Assembly: GCA_026874595.1 (NCBI GenBank) | Contig: CM049319.1 | Coordinates: 2,628,101-2,692,100 of the forward strand | Origin: Sipunculus nudus | Lineage: Eukaryota > Annelida > Sipuncula > Golfingiida > Sipunculidae | Reading direction: 5' to 3' | Length of the DNA: 64,000 nt | In this document: one piece after another, positions 1-12,269 of the stretch | How the letters are laid out: each line of letters opens with the position of its first letter | How positions within the stretch are numbered: position 1 is the first letter of the stretch | Translations under genes and position numbers: made by a program | Notes under the pieces: model-generated | The model's input: only the letters and a program-made list of their open reading frames with translations | Database searches by the model: none | Told to the model about the DNA's origin: nothing

Positions 1-1765
1 AATTATGTCAACAAGATTACATGACTGGGTGATGAAAATGTGGATAACTAGCCTTGAGTGTCAGTTAATGTAAGACAGATGTAGTGCTGTGTTCATGGGT
101 AAAATGCAGAAGTACTTTTTTTTCTCAATATCTCTATCGAACTTTGACATAGAGTGACATCTCACTAGTTCAATGCAGCTAGAAATAAATATTTACAAAT
201 ATTGTTAAATCAACACACTATTTTGAAGCTCATATGATTTTCACAATGCAGAAGTTTGTAGCCCCCCGGGTTGCCTATGTCTACCAGACTCAAAAATACA
301 AACATAATTGTTCTCCCAATGAGCGTATCAGCTATAAAGTTATAGAAACCAATATGTAAGACTGCTCTCGTCGTAGAAGACGATTTATTTATTTATGCAA
401 TGGTGTTTATCACGCCTTTTAGGCCGGTAGCAGCCCATAAGGACGACACCGACTTTCCTCAAAGAGTACTAAAATTATAAGGACGGCACAGACTTACCTC
501 AAAGAGTACTAAATAATTCTTACTAACAGTACATTTGATTCCAAGACGTTGTTAGGCTGGTAGTCATGGATAGCTTAATACAGTTTGTATGTTGAATATA
601 CGGTGTGCATGTGTATTTACATGTATATACATTGAAAACACGTCTTAAAACACGTCCATTTATAATACATATTTATTGTGAAGCACATTACGCTTTGTTA
701 TGTGTTAGCAAGTAAATATAGACCTAACAAACCTATAAAATCCTATCATTCGTTTTTGTATTGCAAAATAATTAGCTATTGATTCGACCCTAAACGTTTT
801 AAATAACTGGAGTGTGTTACATAAAGAATCGTTCGTGAAGTATTAAACGAATCTGCAATACTTATCACTGGCGGCCAAAATGCAATTGATTCCAGGTGTG
901 CTTGCATTTCAACTTGACACACATATTAAATATATACTCGCATAGCGCTACCATAAGGCAGGTATGCAGAATATCGCACACCAACTGTTATAAATATCAT
1001 TATTAATGACATTTATCACCAACACACTTTCCTTTCCATTTTTTTCATCTAAAAGCTGTCTAAACTAAACAGATCGGCCGATCAAGATTTTGTTGTCATT
1101 GGTTTGTTCCACATGCAATAAAACTGGGTTCATACCATCGGCCTATTTGTATTTATATTTTATCCAACATTTATACATATCTAGCAGGGTTGGAAACAAG
1201 GTTGGTCATTTCAGGCAGTGGGTCACAAACGATCCAAGAATAAAGAGAGCAGTTAGATGACTAAACAACCAACCATGAAAATAACATAATCACGTGACTT
1301 TGCATGCGTCCTGTGATATCATGTCATGTTGGCGTCATGACGATTGTAAAAATGCGGAAAATGTATCATGGACGATAATGTTCCTACCAAGCGTACTTGA
1401 TTATATTTTATATAAAATTTTGTTTTATTATTACTTTCCACATTTAACTACAAATGATAAAAGTCGTTTCATGACAGTTATCGGTCTAGCCACAAGCTCA
1501 GTTTGTGTATCATGAAACAGAGGCTCCGGATAAGAATCTCCTTGCTCATGGGTTATACCTATTTACAAATCACCGGTCGTCAGGTTTTATTTAAATCTCA
1601 GTACAATCCAGGGCGATACACTCAACGACACAACCATATTATCCATCTTGCCCAATCATAAATGATCTGATTAAATTTCACAATTAAATGTATCTGAATT
1701 ATATTGGTTGGTTTTGAACTAAATGCTGCTAGGGTCACGTTTCTGGTTTCGTAATGAAGTGTAAT
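1..1765. other. Intergenic, no gene recognised
   Basis: AT-rich DNA with no ORF resembling an exon of a known family. The only structure I see is a short direct repeat: a block at about 437-473 (ATAAGGACGACACCGACTTT and the following bases) recurs at about 478-516 with small changes. Upstream exons of the DUF1647 gene could lie here or before the window, but I could not identify one. Confidence 0.5.
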
Positions 1766-1769
1766 TTAA

Positions 1770-2655
1770 GATTAAGGAAACATCCCGGCAGGTTAAGAGG
1801 AAAACCCCTAAGGTTAAGGAAAGAAACCGACATGTTAAGGGAAGAACCCCTCCGGTTTATGGGATAACCCCACAGGATTAAGATGGAACCCCTCAGGTAA
1901 AAAAAGAACCCCATAGGGTGATTGGAGAACCTATCAGGTTAAAAGAAAAAAACCTATAAGTTAAGGAAAGAACCCCAAAGATTAGGGGAAGAACCCCTCA
2001 GGAAGAGAGGAGAACCCCAAAGGTAAGGGGAAGAACCCTGCAGGTTAAGAGGAGAACCCCTCAAGTTAATGGAAGAATCCCTCAGGTAATTGGAAGAAAC
2101 CCTCAGTTAAAGAGGAGAGCCCCAAAGTATAAGGGAAGACCTCCTTGGCTCAAGGGGGAACCCTAAAGGTTAGGGGAAGAACCCCCTCAGGTTATGAGGA
2201 CAACCCCAAAGGTTAAGTAAAGAACCATTCAGGATAAGGGAAGAATCCCTCAGGTAAAGAAGAGAAACCAAATGGTTAGTGGAAGAACCCCTCAGGTTAA
2301 GGGAAGAACCCCTGAAGTTAATGGAAGACTCCCTTAGGTAGAGAGGAGAACCCACAAAGGTTAGTGGAAGAACCCCTCAGGTTAAGGGTAGAACCTCTTA
2401 GGTTAATGGAAGAATACCTCAAGTAGAGAGGAGAACCCCCAAAGGTTAGGGGAAGAACCGCTCAGGTTAAGGGAAGAACCCATAAGGTTAATGGAAGAAT
2501 CCCTAAGGTAGAGAGGAGAACCCCAAAGGTTAGGGGAAGAACCCCTTAGGTTAAGGGGAGAACCCCTCAGGTTAATGGAAGAATTCTTCAGCTAAGGAGG
2601 AGAACCCGAAAGGTTATAGGAAGAACCCCTCAGGTTTAGGGAATAGCCCCTCAGG
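1770..2655. repeat. Minisatellite, ~20-22 bp unit
   Basis: About 40 degenerate head-to-tail units built on GGTTAAGGGAAGAACCCCTC, purine-rich on the + strand with periodic ACCCC blocks. Units vary (GAGAGGAGAACCCC and AATGGAAGAATCCCTC forms alternate), so a higher-order period of two or three units is visible from about 2260 onward. It ends about 110 bp before the splice acceptor of the DUF1647 exon, so it lies in an intron or in the upstream flank. The small ORFs across it are repeat translations, not genes. Confidence 0.9.
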
Positions 2656-2768
2656 TCACACTTCTTATCTAATACATGTATATAAACAAAATCAAACCGA
2701 CGTAACGTTCAGATATGGTGATATCATATTCCTGTATATGTTGAAGTGTGACTATTGATATATTTCAG

Positions 2769-4850
2769 GAGACCTATCATTACGAACTGACGGAGGGCAA
2801 CAAGACAATAAAGGGGAAGCCGTTTAACGTGAGCAGCAAGTACCTTCACCTGCCAGAGCTGGGATTTTATCGTCAGAACTACATCCAACTCAACAACGAA
2901 ACGTTAAAAAACTTCATCTTCGTCACTGCGGCCAGCAGTAACCATTTTGAAGAGAGCATGGATGCTATTGGTTCGATTCAAAAGCATTTCCCAAACTATA
3001 CGATCATCTACTATGACATTGGTTTAAACGCTGGTGAAATATCTCGATTGAACAAGATCTGCTCAATAATCTATCGCAAGTTCCGGTTTGAACTCTATCC
3101 TGAGCATATCAAAAACCTGCACACGTATGGTTGGAAAATTTTAGTTATCCAGGTATGTGTACAATTTGCAAAATGAGAAATCTTGTGTCTCTGTGAATTA
3201 TTTAACTTATTTGTAAATTATAACAATAGTCTCCGGTGCATAGACCGCATATAGACAAATGTCGACACTCAGATTATAATATGGTAAAATTTTGAAGGTG
3301 GACCAGCAAGAAGCAGTTTGTTATCTGGATTGGTCTAGATTATAAACGCAATCACTTTTGATTATAATTTTATTCTAGGCTTGCCTAGATTTATACTATC
3401 ATTTTTTACAGTAAAATAGTTCACGTTTTTCAATTATCCTTTGAGTTACTTTTCTTATTCTTTTAGCTGGTTACTTAAATGTCTTTCACTGTATAATTTA
3501 TATTCAATGTGAACATACTCAATATAAATATGTGCATTTATGTGGGGGGTTTCACTAAAGATATTCGAAATTGGCTACCTTTTTTTAAATAAATATACTA
3601 TATTTATAGTGAATGATTTAATATGCACTTATATTTCCCCCATTCTGACAAGGGAATGTATATCAGATAGACGTATTGAATTTTTGCAAGGATTACTCAA
3701 AATATTATATTTTTGCAGTCGTTTTAACATTTTGATATTTTAAGACATAAAATAAATAACAAGGTTAAACCTCAGTTTCCCTGCATCCAGGCATGGATTT
3801 TGTGAGTGTACTATATACATGTATATGTAGACTATCATTGAATGTTCTAATAAGACAGAGGAATTGCTCTGAGCAAAAGAATAATTGACTCCTAAGATAG
3901 GCAGCATGGTCTCACCTGTTGTGATAGGTGTTCTTAACAAACATTTTGATGATATATGACAATAATAACAAGGCACAACATTTACAGTTTTATTCAGTTG
4001 GAGAATCATTGAGAGATATTTAGTGCATGTATATGATAAGCTTAGAACCGAATCATTGTTAAAATATCAGTGCAGATGGAGGTCAGGACGGCTATGTCAA
4101 AAAGGATTACAATAGATTCAAAAAGGCCTCTCTCGGTCAAATGAATTGGCCGGCAATTTAATTATTTAGGAGATAAACGTCAACTGTGTTACGAATTCTA
4201 TAAATCTGCGCATATTTAGTATGTAAGTGATGAAAAACGAAGTTCTAATATAATGCACTATTTTTGCTGATTGTGCCACAAAGTTAAACATAAATTAGCA
4301 GTGTGTGATGCCTACTACGAATTTATTAAATCCTCCATTGCTTTAACAGGAAACGCTGCAGGACTACAGTGGAATCATCTGGGTGGACGCCTCTGTCAGA
4401 TTTATAACGTCAAAACTGTGGAGTGTACAACAGTATGTTCTGAAAACGGGAGGAGGTATCATATTAGAAAACACATTTTATTCTATTTATTCCCCCACAC
4501 ATCCCGGCATGTATGACTACATACCTATAGATAAAAAGAAGAGCCAGACTCACATGATGCGGGGATCTAACCACATGATATTCTACAACACCAAAGAGAT
4601 ACATGATAAAGTGTTAAAGTGGGCTGTGTTGTGCACCCTGGACAGAAGATGTATTGCCCCTACCTATAATCTGCAGTGTTCTTTCAGGAACCGCAAAACG
4701 ACTTGGGCTAAATGTCACCGTTTTGATCAATCTCTTTTGAATATTCTGTTTGCGAACGCTTACCATTTTAAACCTTGGCTTGTATTAATGCGCGTTGCGC
4801 ATGTCAAGCGCTTCGTTACACATATGTTTCGCGTACATTATTGTGCATAA
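2769..4850 (+). CDS. DUF1647 family protein, last two exons (5' partial)
   Basis: Two exons: 2769-3152 (acceptor TTTCAG before it, donor GTATGT after it) and 4350-4850 (acceptor TTAACAG), ending in TAA. Both junctions are phase 0, giving 294 residues of continuous reading frame. The first exon carries FIFVTAASSNHFEESMDAIG and a YTIIYYDIG segment. The second carries GIIWVDASVRF, a GSNHMIFYN segment and a C-terminal CHRFDQSLLNILFANAYHF block. This order matches the DUF1647 family, known from nematodes and molluscs, which resembles glycosyltransferase-type folds; the biochemical role is unknown. The N-terminus (normally a signal anchor) is missing and must be encoded upstream. The ORF extending left of 2769 starts in the polypyrimidine tract and is not real. 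An AATAAA at 5093 is a plausible polyadenylation signal. The last ~25 residues look less family-like. Confidence 0.8.
3153..4349 (+). other. Intron of the DUF1647 gene
   Basis: GT-AG intron of about 1.2 kb between the two DUF1647 exons. AT-rich; no repeat, ORF or RNA gene recognised inside it. Confidence 0.7.
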
Positions 4851-6170
4851 ATTCTGAATACACCTAGCAGTTAGAATGTTTACAGGTTATGCTGATTAAT
4901 TTTGATGCGCTCTTTCATTCCTAGACTGTTAAAATCGGTATAGATTAAATTATAATGTGCTTCTTGTAAATTAGAGTAAATTACTAAACACGGTTGCAAT
5001 CACACCGTAAAAACAATGTAAAAAGTGTACCTGACATGAAGGTGTTATCTTGATCAATATTGGGGATTTTCAGGAAATTTCACTGAACAGCAAATAAACA
5101 TAAAAATCGTTGTTCTTGACCGAAAGCTTGATGTACTAATATGCAAATGAGAGGGAATGATCGCCCGCTGGTTCAACAGCCTTGTGACAGGACCCCCCCC
5201 CCCCCCCCCATTTACAAGAAAGGTCGTTTGTATGAGCGACCAAACAAGAATTATTTTTCAGTGGCGTCTATCCAGGCGCTGAATTACGTTATATTCTATA
5301 TATTTCACTTATTTGCAAAATTAATTAGTAAAGGCATAGGAGGTTTATTTCATTCCGTCAAACTTAATTTATGATTAAGTTAAAGTAACAGAATCTAAGT
5401 GATACAAAAATCTCCTGTTTCTTATATTCTCTGATAAAAGGTCTGGTATATATGTTTCATAATGTTTCACTCCTCCCATTTAAGTTCAAATACGTGAGTT
5501 AGAATATGCTTTCATCTGTCGAAATCTCATATTAGTGAATTAATAACCTATTATGAATTAATAATACAAAACCGGATTTAAATTCATATTTCAATGTCAG
5601 ACTGCTTAATATAAAGTAAAAATGACTGCAGGGAAGCCATACACACAGAGGTTATGTTTGTTGTATAAGGATTAAGCAAATTCGACAATGTGCTCTGGTA
5701 TGTATCAAAGTATTATTGTCTAGCAGTAAATTTTTTAGAGCAGAAACGGGTACCTGAGTTTAGATGGGTAGAATTTTTTTTTCTTTGCTAAGCCCTTGGT
5801 ATTTGTTTTAATTTATTTTTCGTGAAATACTTTGCATTCGAAATAAGGGATTGTGCAAAATTAATATGTTACATGCAAACCATGGTTCTCATGGATAAAA
5901 TACAAATTTGCTGTGTATTTCAATAATACACCAGACTCCTCTGGTAACGTAGACTGCGGGATACGAAGAGGTTCGTTTGAGGTTTTTTTCTGCAGTTGAC
6001 ACCTTTTCGGCCTTCTCCATCACTGAGCGATGGGAAGGACATCTGGTGGACAAAGTGACAACTATATCTTATTCCCGTCTCTCTTTTCTCTCAGATACTG
6101 ACATAGCTGGTTACGGGGCTCCTGGTCGTTCTTTCATTCAAGACTGTGATTTCACACAGCACAATAAAGA
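4851..6170. other. Intergenic region downstream of the DUF1647 gene
   Basis: Contains AATAAA at 5093-5098 (probable poly(A) signal of the DUF1647 gene) and a 17-base C run at 5193-5209. The rest is AT-rich and shows no gene. The boundary of the large duplication lies near its right end. Confidence 0.5.
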
Positions 6171-7167
6171 AAACAGGAGAGGTTATAACACGTAATTTTA
6201 TTCAAATTATTGGATTTTCGTGCACGCTCTTATATACAATTATAGGAATATGACTGTAAGTGATACAAAATAAACATACATATGTCATATATATATCAAA
6301 ACATTTGCTGTACATATCACAACATTCGCTAGACACATTAACAGAGAGAACGGTCACATTAAATTTTCTTTTAAAAAAATCATACAGGTTTCCTTTTCTC
6401 CTTTTCTATCCTATGTCGATAACATGCTTTATTGAGAGACACAGTCAAAATATATTAACACAATACCCTATCAGCAAGATCAATAAAATGAGGCAATTCT
6501 TAACATAAATATCAGATGACCACCTTTGAAAATAATTCCTCAGAATTTGTTTTCCAAATTATATATTTAGTACACAGTGTATCCGGAAAAAAAATCTGTG
6601 GTCTGTCTGGATTTACATAAATATGGAGCATGTTTCACCATGTTTTATCCCGTGGTAACAGCCCGGAATGGCCGAGCGATGTGAAACCTGTCACTCAAAG
6701 TATTAGTATACTATAAAAAGAAATCATTTCCCTAAAAAGGAACGTCATGCATCAGAACATTGCTTTCCCCACCCAACTATAGCGACATGCATCGGCGCAA
6801 AATAACAGTGAAAGTGCAGATCTGTCACATCGCAAAAGAAAGTTGGTATTTAGTCATATTCTAACAAGTGACCTTATCTTTGACGACAAGTTCTTGTCAG
6901 AATCACTGGCTTGAATATAATATCACGTTACAGAACCACCGGCCTGCATGGATCATTTCATCAGTACACAACGCTCACAGAGGACCTTTACTCGCAGTGC
7001 GCATGCTCGTGGGAATGGTGTTTAGTTTGTGCAGTAAAACGGCCGATAATCAAGGCATTCTTTAAACGTACGAAAGCGTTAAACTTCCTCACGTTCACGA
7101 ATGATAATCAGTTTTTGATTAAATAAATGCATATCACAGACTTGTTGTAATGTTCTTGGGCAGTTTC

Positions 7168-7744
7168 TCACCAGTGCTTGTTCTTCTGAAAGTCTTTGAC
7201 CAGTCTCGCCAGAGCGTCCATTGATTCGTACACGCCTTCACCGTTAGAGGCGCACGTGCCCTGCACGTGCCAGGGGTGACCCACGAGTTTACGTAGATTT
7301 AGTATGTCGACCAGCTCCGACGGCTTGACTGAACCTGTAGAGAAAAGGGATATCATAAACTTTACGACTTTGATAATAATAATGATAATAATAATAACAA
7401 TGATAATAATCGTTATCATTGGGGCAGATCGTTAATTTATTTTCGTGAATTAATTATTTCTATTAGTTATTAGAATACTCCATGAAAAACAACTTCAAAC
7501 TAGAGGTATATTCATTTTTACATGACGGTTTGAGTGTTCCTGTAGAGAGAAGAAAGGGTACGTAAAATTATACGACTTTACTAATAATAATAATATAAAT
7601 AATATAATAATAATAAGAAGAAGAAGAAGGAGAAGAAGAAGATAATGAAGAAGAAGAAAATATTAATAATTTTAATTAATAATTTATAATAATAATAATA
7701 ATAATAATTATTATTATTATTATTATTATAAATTATTATTATAA

Positions 7745-7787
<43 letters not shown>

Positions 7788-8639
7788 TTGTTTGTACTCA
7801 CCGGGCAGGTCTTGCTTATTTGCCATTACAACCACCGGGACGCCCCTCATGTCGTCTGCTTCTAACACACCAAAAAGCTCGTCCCTCGCCTCGGTAAGTC
7901 TCGCGTGATCTGAGCTGTCCACCACGAACACGAGACCTTGTGAGTTCTGGTAGTAGTGCCGCCAGAGGGCGCGGATTTTCTCCTGTCCGCCCACATCCCA
8001 CACTGTAAAGCTGACCCCCTTGGTCGGGGTCACCGTCTCCACGTTAAAGCCGATGGTCGGGATGGTGGATATGGACTCGTTCAATTTGATCTTGTACAGA
8101 ACAGTTGTCTTTCCTGGAAATTAAAACATCAAAAGAATATGTCTCATATCTTTCTTCTGTATACCTACACACCTATAATTGAGTCAGCATCTGTTTGAAT
8201 TTCAATTTTGTTCATGATTCTGGTAAGAGAACAAAGCGATATTAATATTATATATATATATATAAGTTTTATAACACACTACTGGCCTATTGAACGACTG
8301 AAAGCCATTACAAACAAAATCAATAGTGATCTGAAGTTTACTCTGACCATTTTCATATTACATTTTGTTATAATGAAAGTGAATCATGTATCGGAGCTAT
8401 GAACAGCAAGTCTTTTCATTCGTTTTCATGATTCAATAAATTAAGCAAAACCATCGATATTTAATAACGATATAGATACTATTTTTAATTAAAGGTGACA
8501 AAAAAGACGAAAACAAATAAGCAATAATTATTAAATAGAACAAACCTGCAGCATCCAGTCCCAGCATGAGCACCCTGGCCGGCTCTCCTGTCGAAAAACT
8601 TTCCAAAGCTCGAGCAATTTTAGCCAGTAAAAGACCCAT
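7168..8639 (-). CDS. ARF/ARL-family small GTPase (copy A)
   Basis: Three exons on the minus strand: 8639-8546, 8113-7802 and 7334-7168, with consensus GT-AG borders and matching phases, giving 190 residues. Visible motifs: Gly2 in [12 protein letters not shown] (possible N-myristoylation and amphipathic helix), G1 GLDAAGKT at 27-34, TIPTIGFN around the G2 threonine, G3 WDVGGQ at 70-75, G4 NKQD at 130-133 and G5 TCAS at 162-165. The absence of a C-terminal prenylation motif and the DVGGQ Gln place it in the ARF/ARL group. Such proteins cycle GDP/GTP and recruit effectors to Golgi or other membranes. The C-terminus FQKNKHW and the [14 protein letters not shown] stretch are not those of canonical ARF1-6, so an ARL11/ARL14-like or lineage-specific member is likely. 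The track peptides extending past 7802 and 8546 read into introns. A near-identical paralogue lies at 32436-33935. Confidence 0.93.
7370..7795. repeat. Trinucleotide repeats in ARL intron 2 (copy A)
   Basis: Intron 2 is largely AAT/ATT repeat, with a GAA stretch at about 7614-7660 and an (AAT)n run meeting an (ATT)n run at about 7685-7790. The last part is self-complementary and could fold into a long hairpin. Copy B has its own (ATA)n/(TTA)n block in the same intron. Confidence 0.85.
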
Positions 8640-9095
8640 GTCTGACTAACAATAATGTCGGCGAACCAGTAACTCCAATATACAGTTGCGTAATTTGGTT
8701 AAGAATTTGTTTCTTCCTTTTCACCAATCTATATCTTCTTGTCAATTATTTTATAATATTATTTGGTTCTACAGGCAAAACACGTTCAGCTGCTGAGGCA
8801 TATAAAGGTGAACTAATGGGTTGTTGGGCTAGCCCGGATATTTATAAACATAGTTTGGACCATGTTAAAACCTCCACGTGTCATAGACCAGCATTAGTTT
8901 ACATTACGCCACTTGACGACATGGCGGTCCGTGTCGAGAGCTCCACGCTGGCATCAATGACGCACTTGGATATGGGAAATCCCCGTTTATATTTGTAGCG
9001 CCATCTGTCGGTATCATTCTACACCATTTCTCGCTCAGGTCTGTGCATGTGAAGATCCCGGTGTACACTCTAGGGGCCGAGGAAGGACTACAACT
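8640..9095 (-). promoter_or_regulatory. Conserved 5' flank of the ARL gene (copy A)
   Basis: The block upstream of the GTPase start is strikingly similar to 33936-34360 and 36675-37110, including a CCACGTG motif, AGAGCTCCACGCTGG and TAGCGCCATCTGTCGG. No TATA box is placed well enough to call. Promoter or 5' UTR function is inferred from position and conservation only. Confidence 0.35.
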
Positions 9096-9236
9096 TTTTT
9101 TGGGGGGGGGGGGGGAATTGAGGGACAAAACTAGTAGATATTTGAGTGAACGCGGCTCAAATATAATATCAGCAACCCTCCGGCATCAATGTTTAGTTAA
9201 TATCATCGGCTCTATATCGTTCTCGCCATCGTCTTA

Positions 9237-10740
9237 AGCCCCGTTCCCACTTTCACGAATTTGACGCCGAATCGCCACGAACTTACATCATTAAAATTCG
9301 TAGGGACGTCGTGGGAGTGTCGTAGATGATGTCTTGAACATTCGGTAATTTTCGTAGCGAGGTCTTGAGCACTCAGAATTCGTGGCGCTATTTTTGAAAT
9401 GTTCAAAAATTAAGCTTTGTCGTCACAAGTCGTAGCTAAGTCGTAACAGTTTCTTGGTAAGTCGTATGAGAGTCTTCATAATTCTTGTAAATTCGTGATG
9501 TAAAACAATGTCACGAATGCTCACGATGGACAATGACATTGACACGACTTCAACACGACTACAATACGACTACCACAAGAACCTCTCAAGAGAGAGTCAC
9601 GTTCATAAAGCCCCTTCCTACTTCCACGAATTTGGTGACGAATCATCAAGAACTGACATCATAATGTAACGAACAATTTTATTTTCTTAGTGATTTTTAA
9701 CTTTTTACAAACAAATGAGGAATAAGGTTTAGAAGTAAGAACACTGTGTAGATTTGTAGATTTGTTTTAAAGAAGATTTGTATTGTGGTTATTGTATCCA
9801 ACTAAATTTGAACGAAAATAATTTGAAGAAGCTGAATCAAATTACGTTTCCTTTGTAATTTGTAACTTCTTTGTAAACAAGCAAGGAAGTTTTTGCAGTG
9901 AATAAACCATGTAGTTTCGTTAATTTGTTTTAAAGATTTTTTTTATCGTGGATATTGGTTGACAAAATAAATTTGAACCAAAACAGTTTAAAGAAGCTGA
10001 ATATATTATACAGTTTCGTCATACTTAAACATATGGTCAATATAATAAATCATGAATTTCCTATTTCACTATGGGAGAATAAACTGAGCCTAACACAAAT
10101 TGATATTAACAGAATCTTATATCACATTGAGAGCTGAATCAGTAAGATATTTTAACCAATATTTTGAGAATACAGATATTTTACATCCGATTAAGACGGT
10201 CGTCTACTTGGACTTAAAGAAGTTAACGTCGTATTTGCCACCACATAAATAAGTTTGTAATTGTCTAATTACTCAAATAAAATGAGACATATATTATCAG
10301 TGTTTTAAACTGGATAACTTTTGTCAAATTAAAATATCTGGAGAAGTTGATTAAAGTGTTGTTATGGTGTCCTTTTACTAATATCGTCTTCTTTGTGACA
10401 TTACAATAGCTATATATCACATATACAGCTATCTAACAATCCGTAGCAAAATTGAATGATCGTAGGAGTATCGTCCACAAGTCGCAGATCAATCGTGGAA
10501 ATATCGTACCAGTATCTTAGACGTCGTCACGGAGCCGTGAACATTCTTAAAAGTGGCCTGTCATATCGTGCTGGCTTCGTGTCACTGTCGTAGCCAATCG
10601 TACTGGTATCGTACTCCTTTCGTACAATATCGTGGTCGTGATGGAATTTTTATCACTCGACAGGCCGATTGGCCACGAATCGCCACGAATTAAACATCGT
10701 GGCGATTCGGCGTCAAATTCGTGAAAGTGGGAACGGGGCT
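9237..10740. mobile_element. Harbinger-like MITE, 1.5 kb, with 44-bp TIRs
   Basis: Both ends carry the same 44 bp in inverted orientation (9237-9280 and 10697-10740), beginning AGCCCCGTTCCCACTTTCAC. TTA lies on both sides (9234-9236 and 10741-10743). The matching place in copy B (near 34493) reads GTCTTACTTGG without the element, an empty site that confirms a TTA target duplication. TWA duplications are typical of PIF/Harbinger elements. No transposase ORF is present, so it is non-autonomous. A degenerate second copy of the terminus lies at about 9606-9660, and internal stretches around 9740 and 9920 resemble one another, suggesting internal duplication. Confidence 0.88.
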
Positions 10741-11062
10741 TTACTGGGACACTTGCCGCTGCTCCGTCGGGCTAGTTCGCCCCGACTTGCATTGAAACTT
10801 GTCCTTCAACATGAATACAAAAATCTGTTGTTCTTAGAAAACATTTTTTTTTAAATTAATACTATAAAGTTGCAATCTGGGGTTGTTTAAAACAGTTTCT
10901 AAATTAACATCGGGTTTACAGTTTTGTATTTTTCATTTGTTATTACTAACATTTGATTCAAGGTTGCTTGTTCAGAATGTAACTCTATGCTTGTGAGCAA
11001 ACAAAATTCGAACGTTTCATGGCAGATATTAACTATGTAAGAATATATATGTAATTTTCGCA

Positions 11063-11064
<2 letters not shown>

Positions 11065-11120
<56 letters not shown>
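11065..11120. repeat. (AT)n microsatellite
   Basis: About 28 uninterrupted AT dinucleotides. Confidence 0.95.
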
Positions 11121-11122
<2 letters not shown>

Positions 11123-12197
11123 TAAGTAGGCCCATATTTCATATAATATATATAAATATACATGTATATTAATTCATAACGCAGGCACAATGTGAACACA
11201 TAACAGGGTATATACTTTTATTTCTTAGATTGTTTAGATCGACGTGTCCCTAAAATCAGCCCCTCATGTTGGTAATTCGATCAACGCTCTCATCGTATTA
11301 ATAAGATGCGAAATTAGGTTAATTAAAGGTGAATTTATAAGCGGGATTGATGACCCTTAAAACCTACTACACAGTAAATGGTACACCATGTTGGATCGAT
11401 AAAACAAACTTAGATTGGACTTACACCTGGACCCACTCAGTTAAGTATTCGCGTTTTTTTTTTTACTTTGCAGACATTTGCATGGATACAACAAAAGGTA
11501 TCACGGACTCGTGTGTTCAGGTATTTCGAGCTGGAATTCTATTTAATTATTATATAATAACAGGTCCTATGAGTTCAGTGAGCTGAGCGTGATATTTATA
11601 CAACATTTCTGACCTTTGTATAAGCTTGAGCGTACTGCACAGTGTAACGTTACACACAAACAGGGTTTCTAGCCCATACGCTAGCTGCTTGTAGTAATAA
11701 TTAGTGATCATTCACTTCTATTCGGATTAGCTTTGCCTTTGATGTATTCATCTCTCGCTTCTCTTCCTTGAAGGTCAAGGATGATTGCAATGACATGCAC
11801 CGGTCAACAAAGGTTTGTTTGTTAGTATAGGTTATCATTGGCTTAGGAAGTGTGGGGGGGGGGGCAAATAGCTCTTATCTACTGGCTCTTATCGTCGGAT
11901 GGTTTACAGGTGTGAACAACACGACAAGGCAGGATAAAAGCTAAGTTTGGAAACTTCACCTACAACTGCTCAAATGAGTACAACCCCAAGCAGAAGGTGT
12001 GTGCACAACCTGGGTGATTAGGTGATGTCTCACCTGCAGCACAGCCGGTGATGCATTCATTAATTAGTCGGGGACGGAAGTAAATACTCATGCCTCTTCT
12101 TCTGATGCAATGTATAGATGGCAAAGTTTTTGTTTGTAAACAAAGTTTCAATTACGGATAAACGGTGTTCGGATGAACGGTGCTCAACTGTATACTA

Positions 12198-12198
<1 letters not shown>

Positions 12199-12261
<63 letters not shown>
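12199..12261. repeat. (AT)n microsatellite
   Basis: About 31 AT dinucleotides. Confidence 0.95.

Positions 12262-12269
<8 letters not shown>

Noticed and set aside
2170-2355. 61-codon minus-strand ORF with repeated LRGSS-like units
   Set aside because: Direct translation of the 20-22 bp minisatellite.
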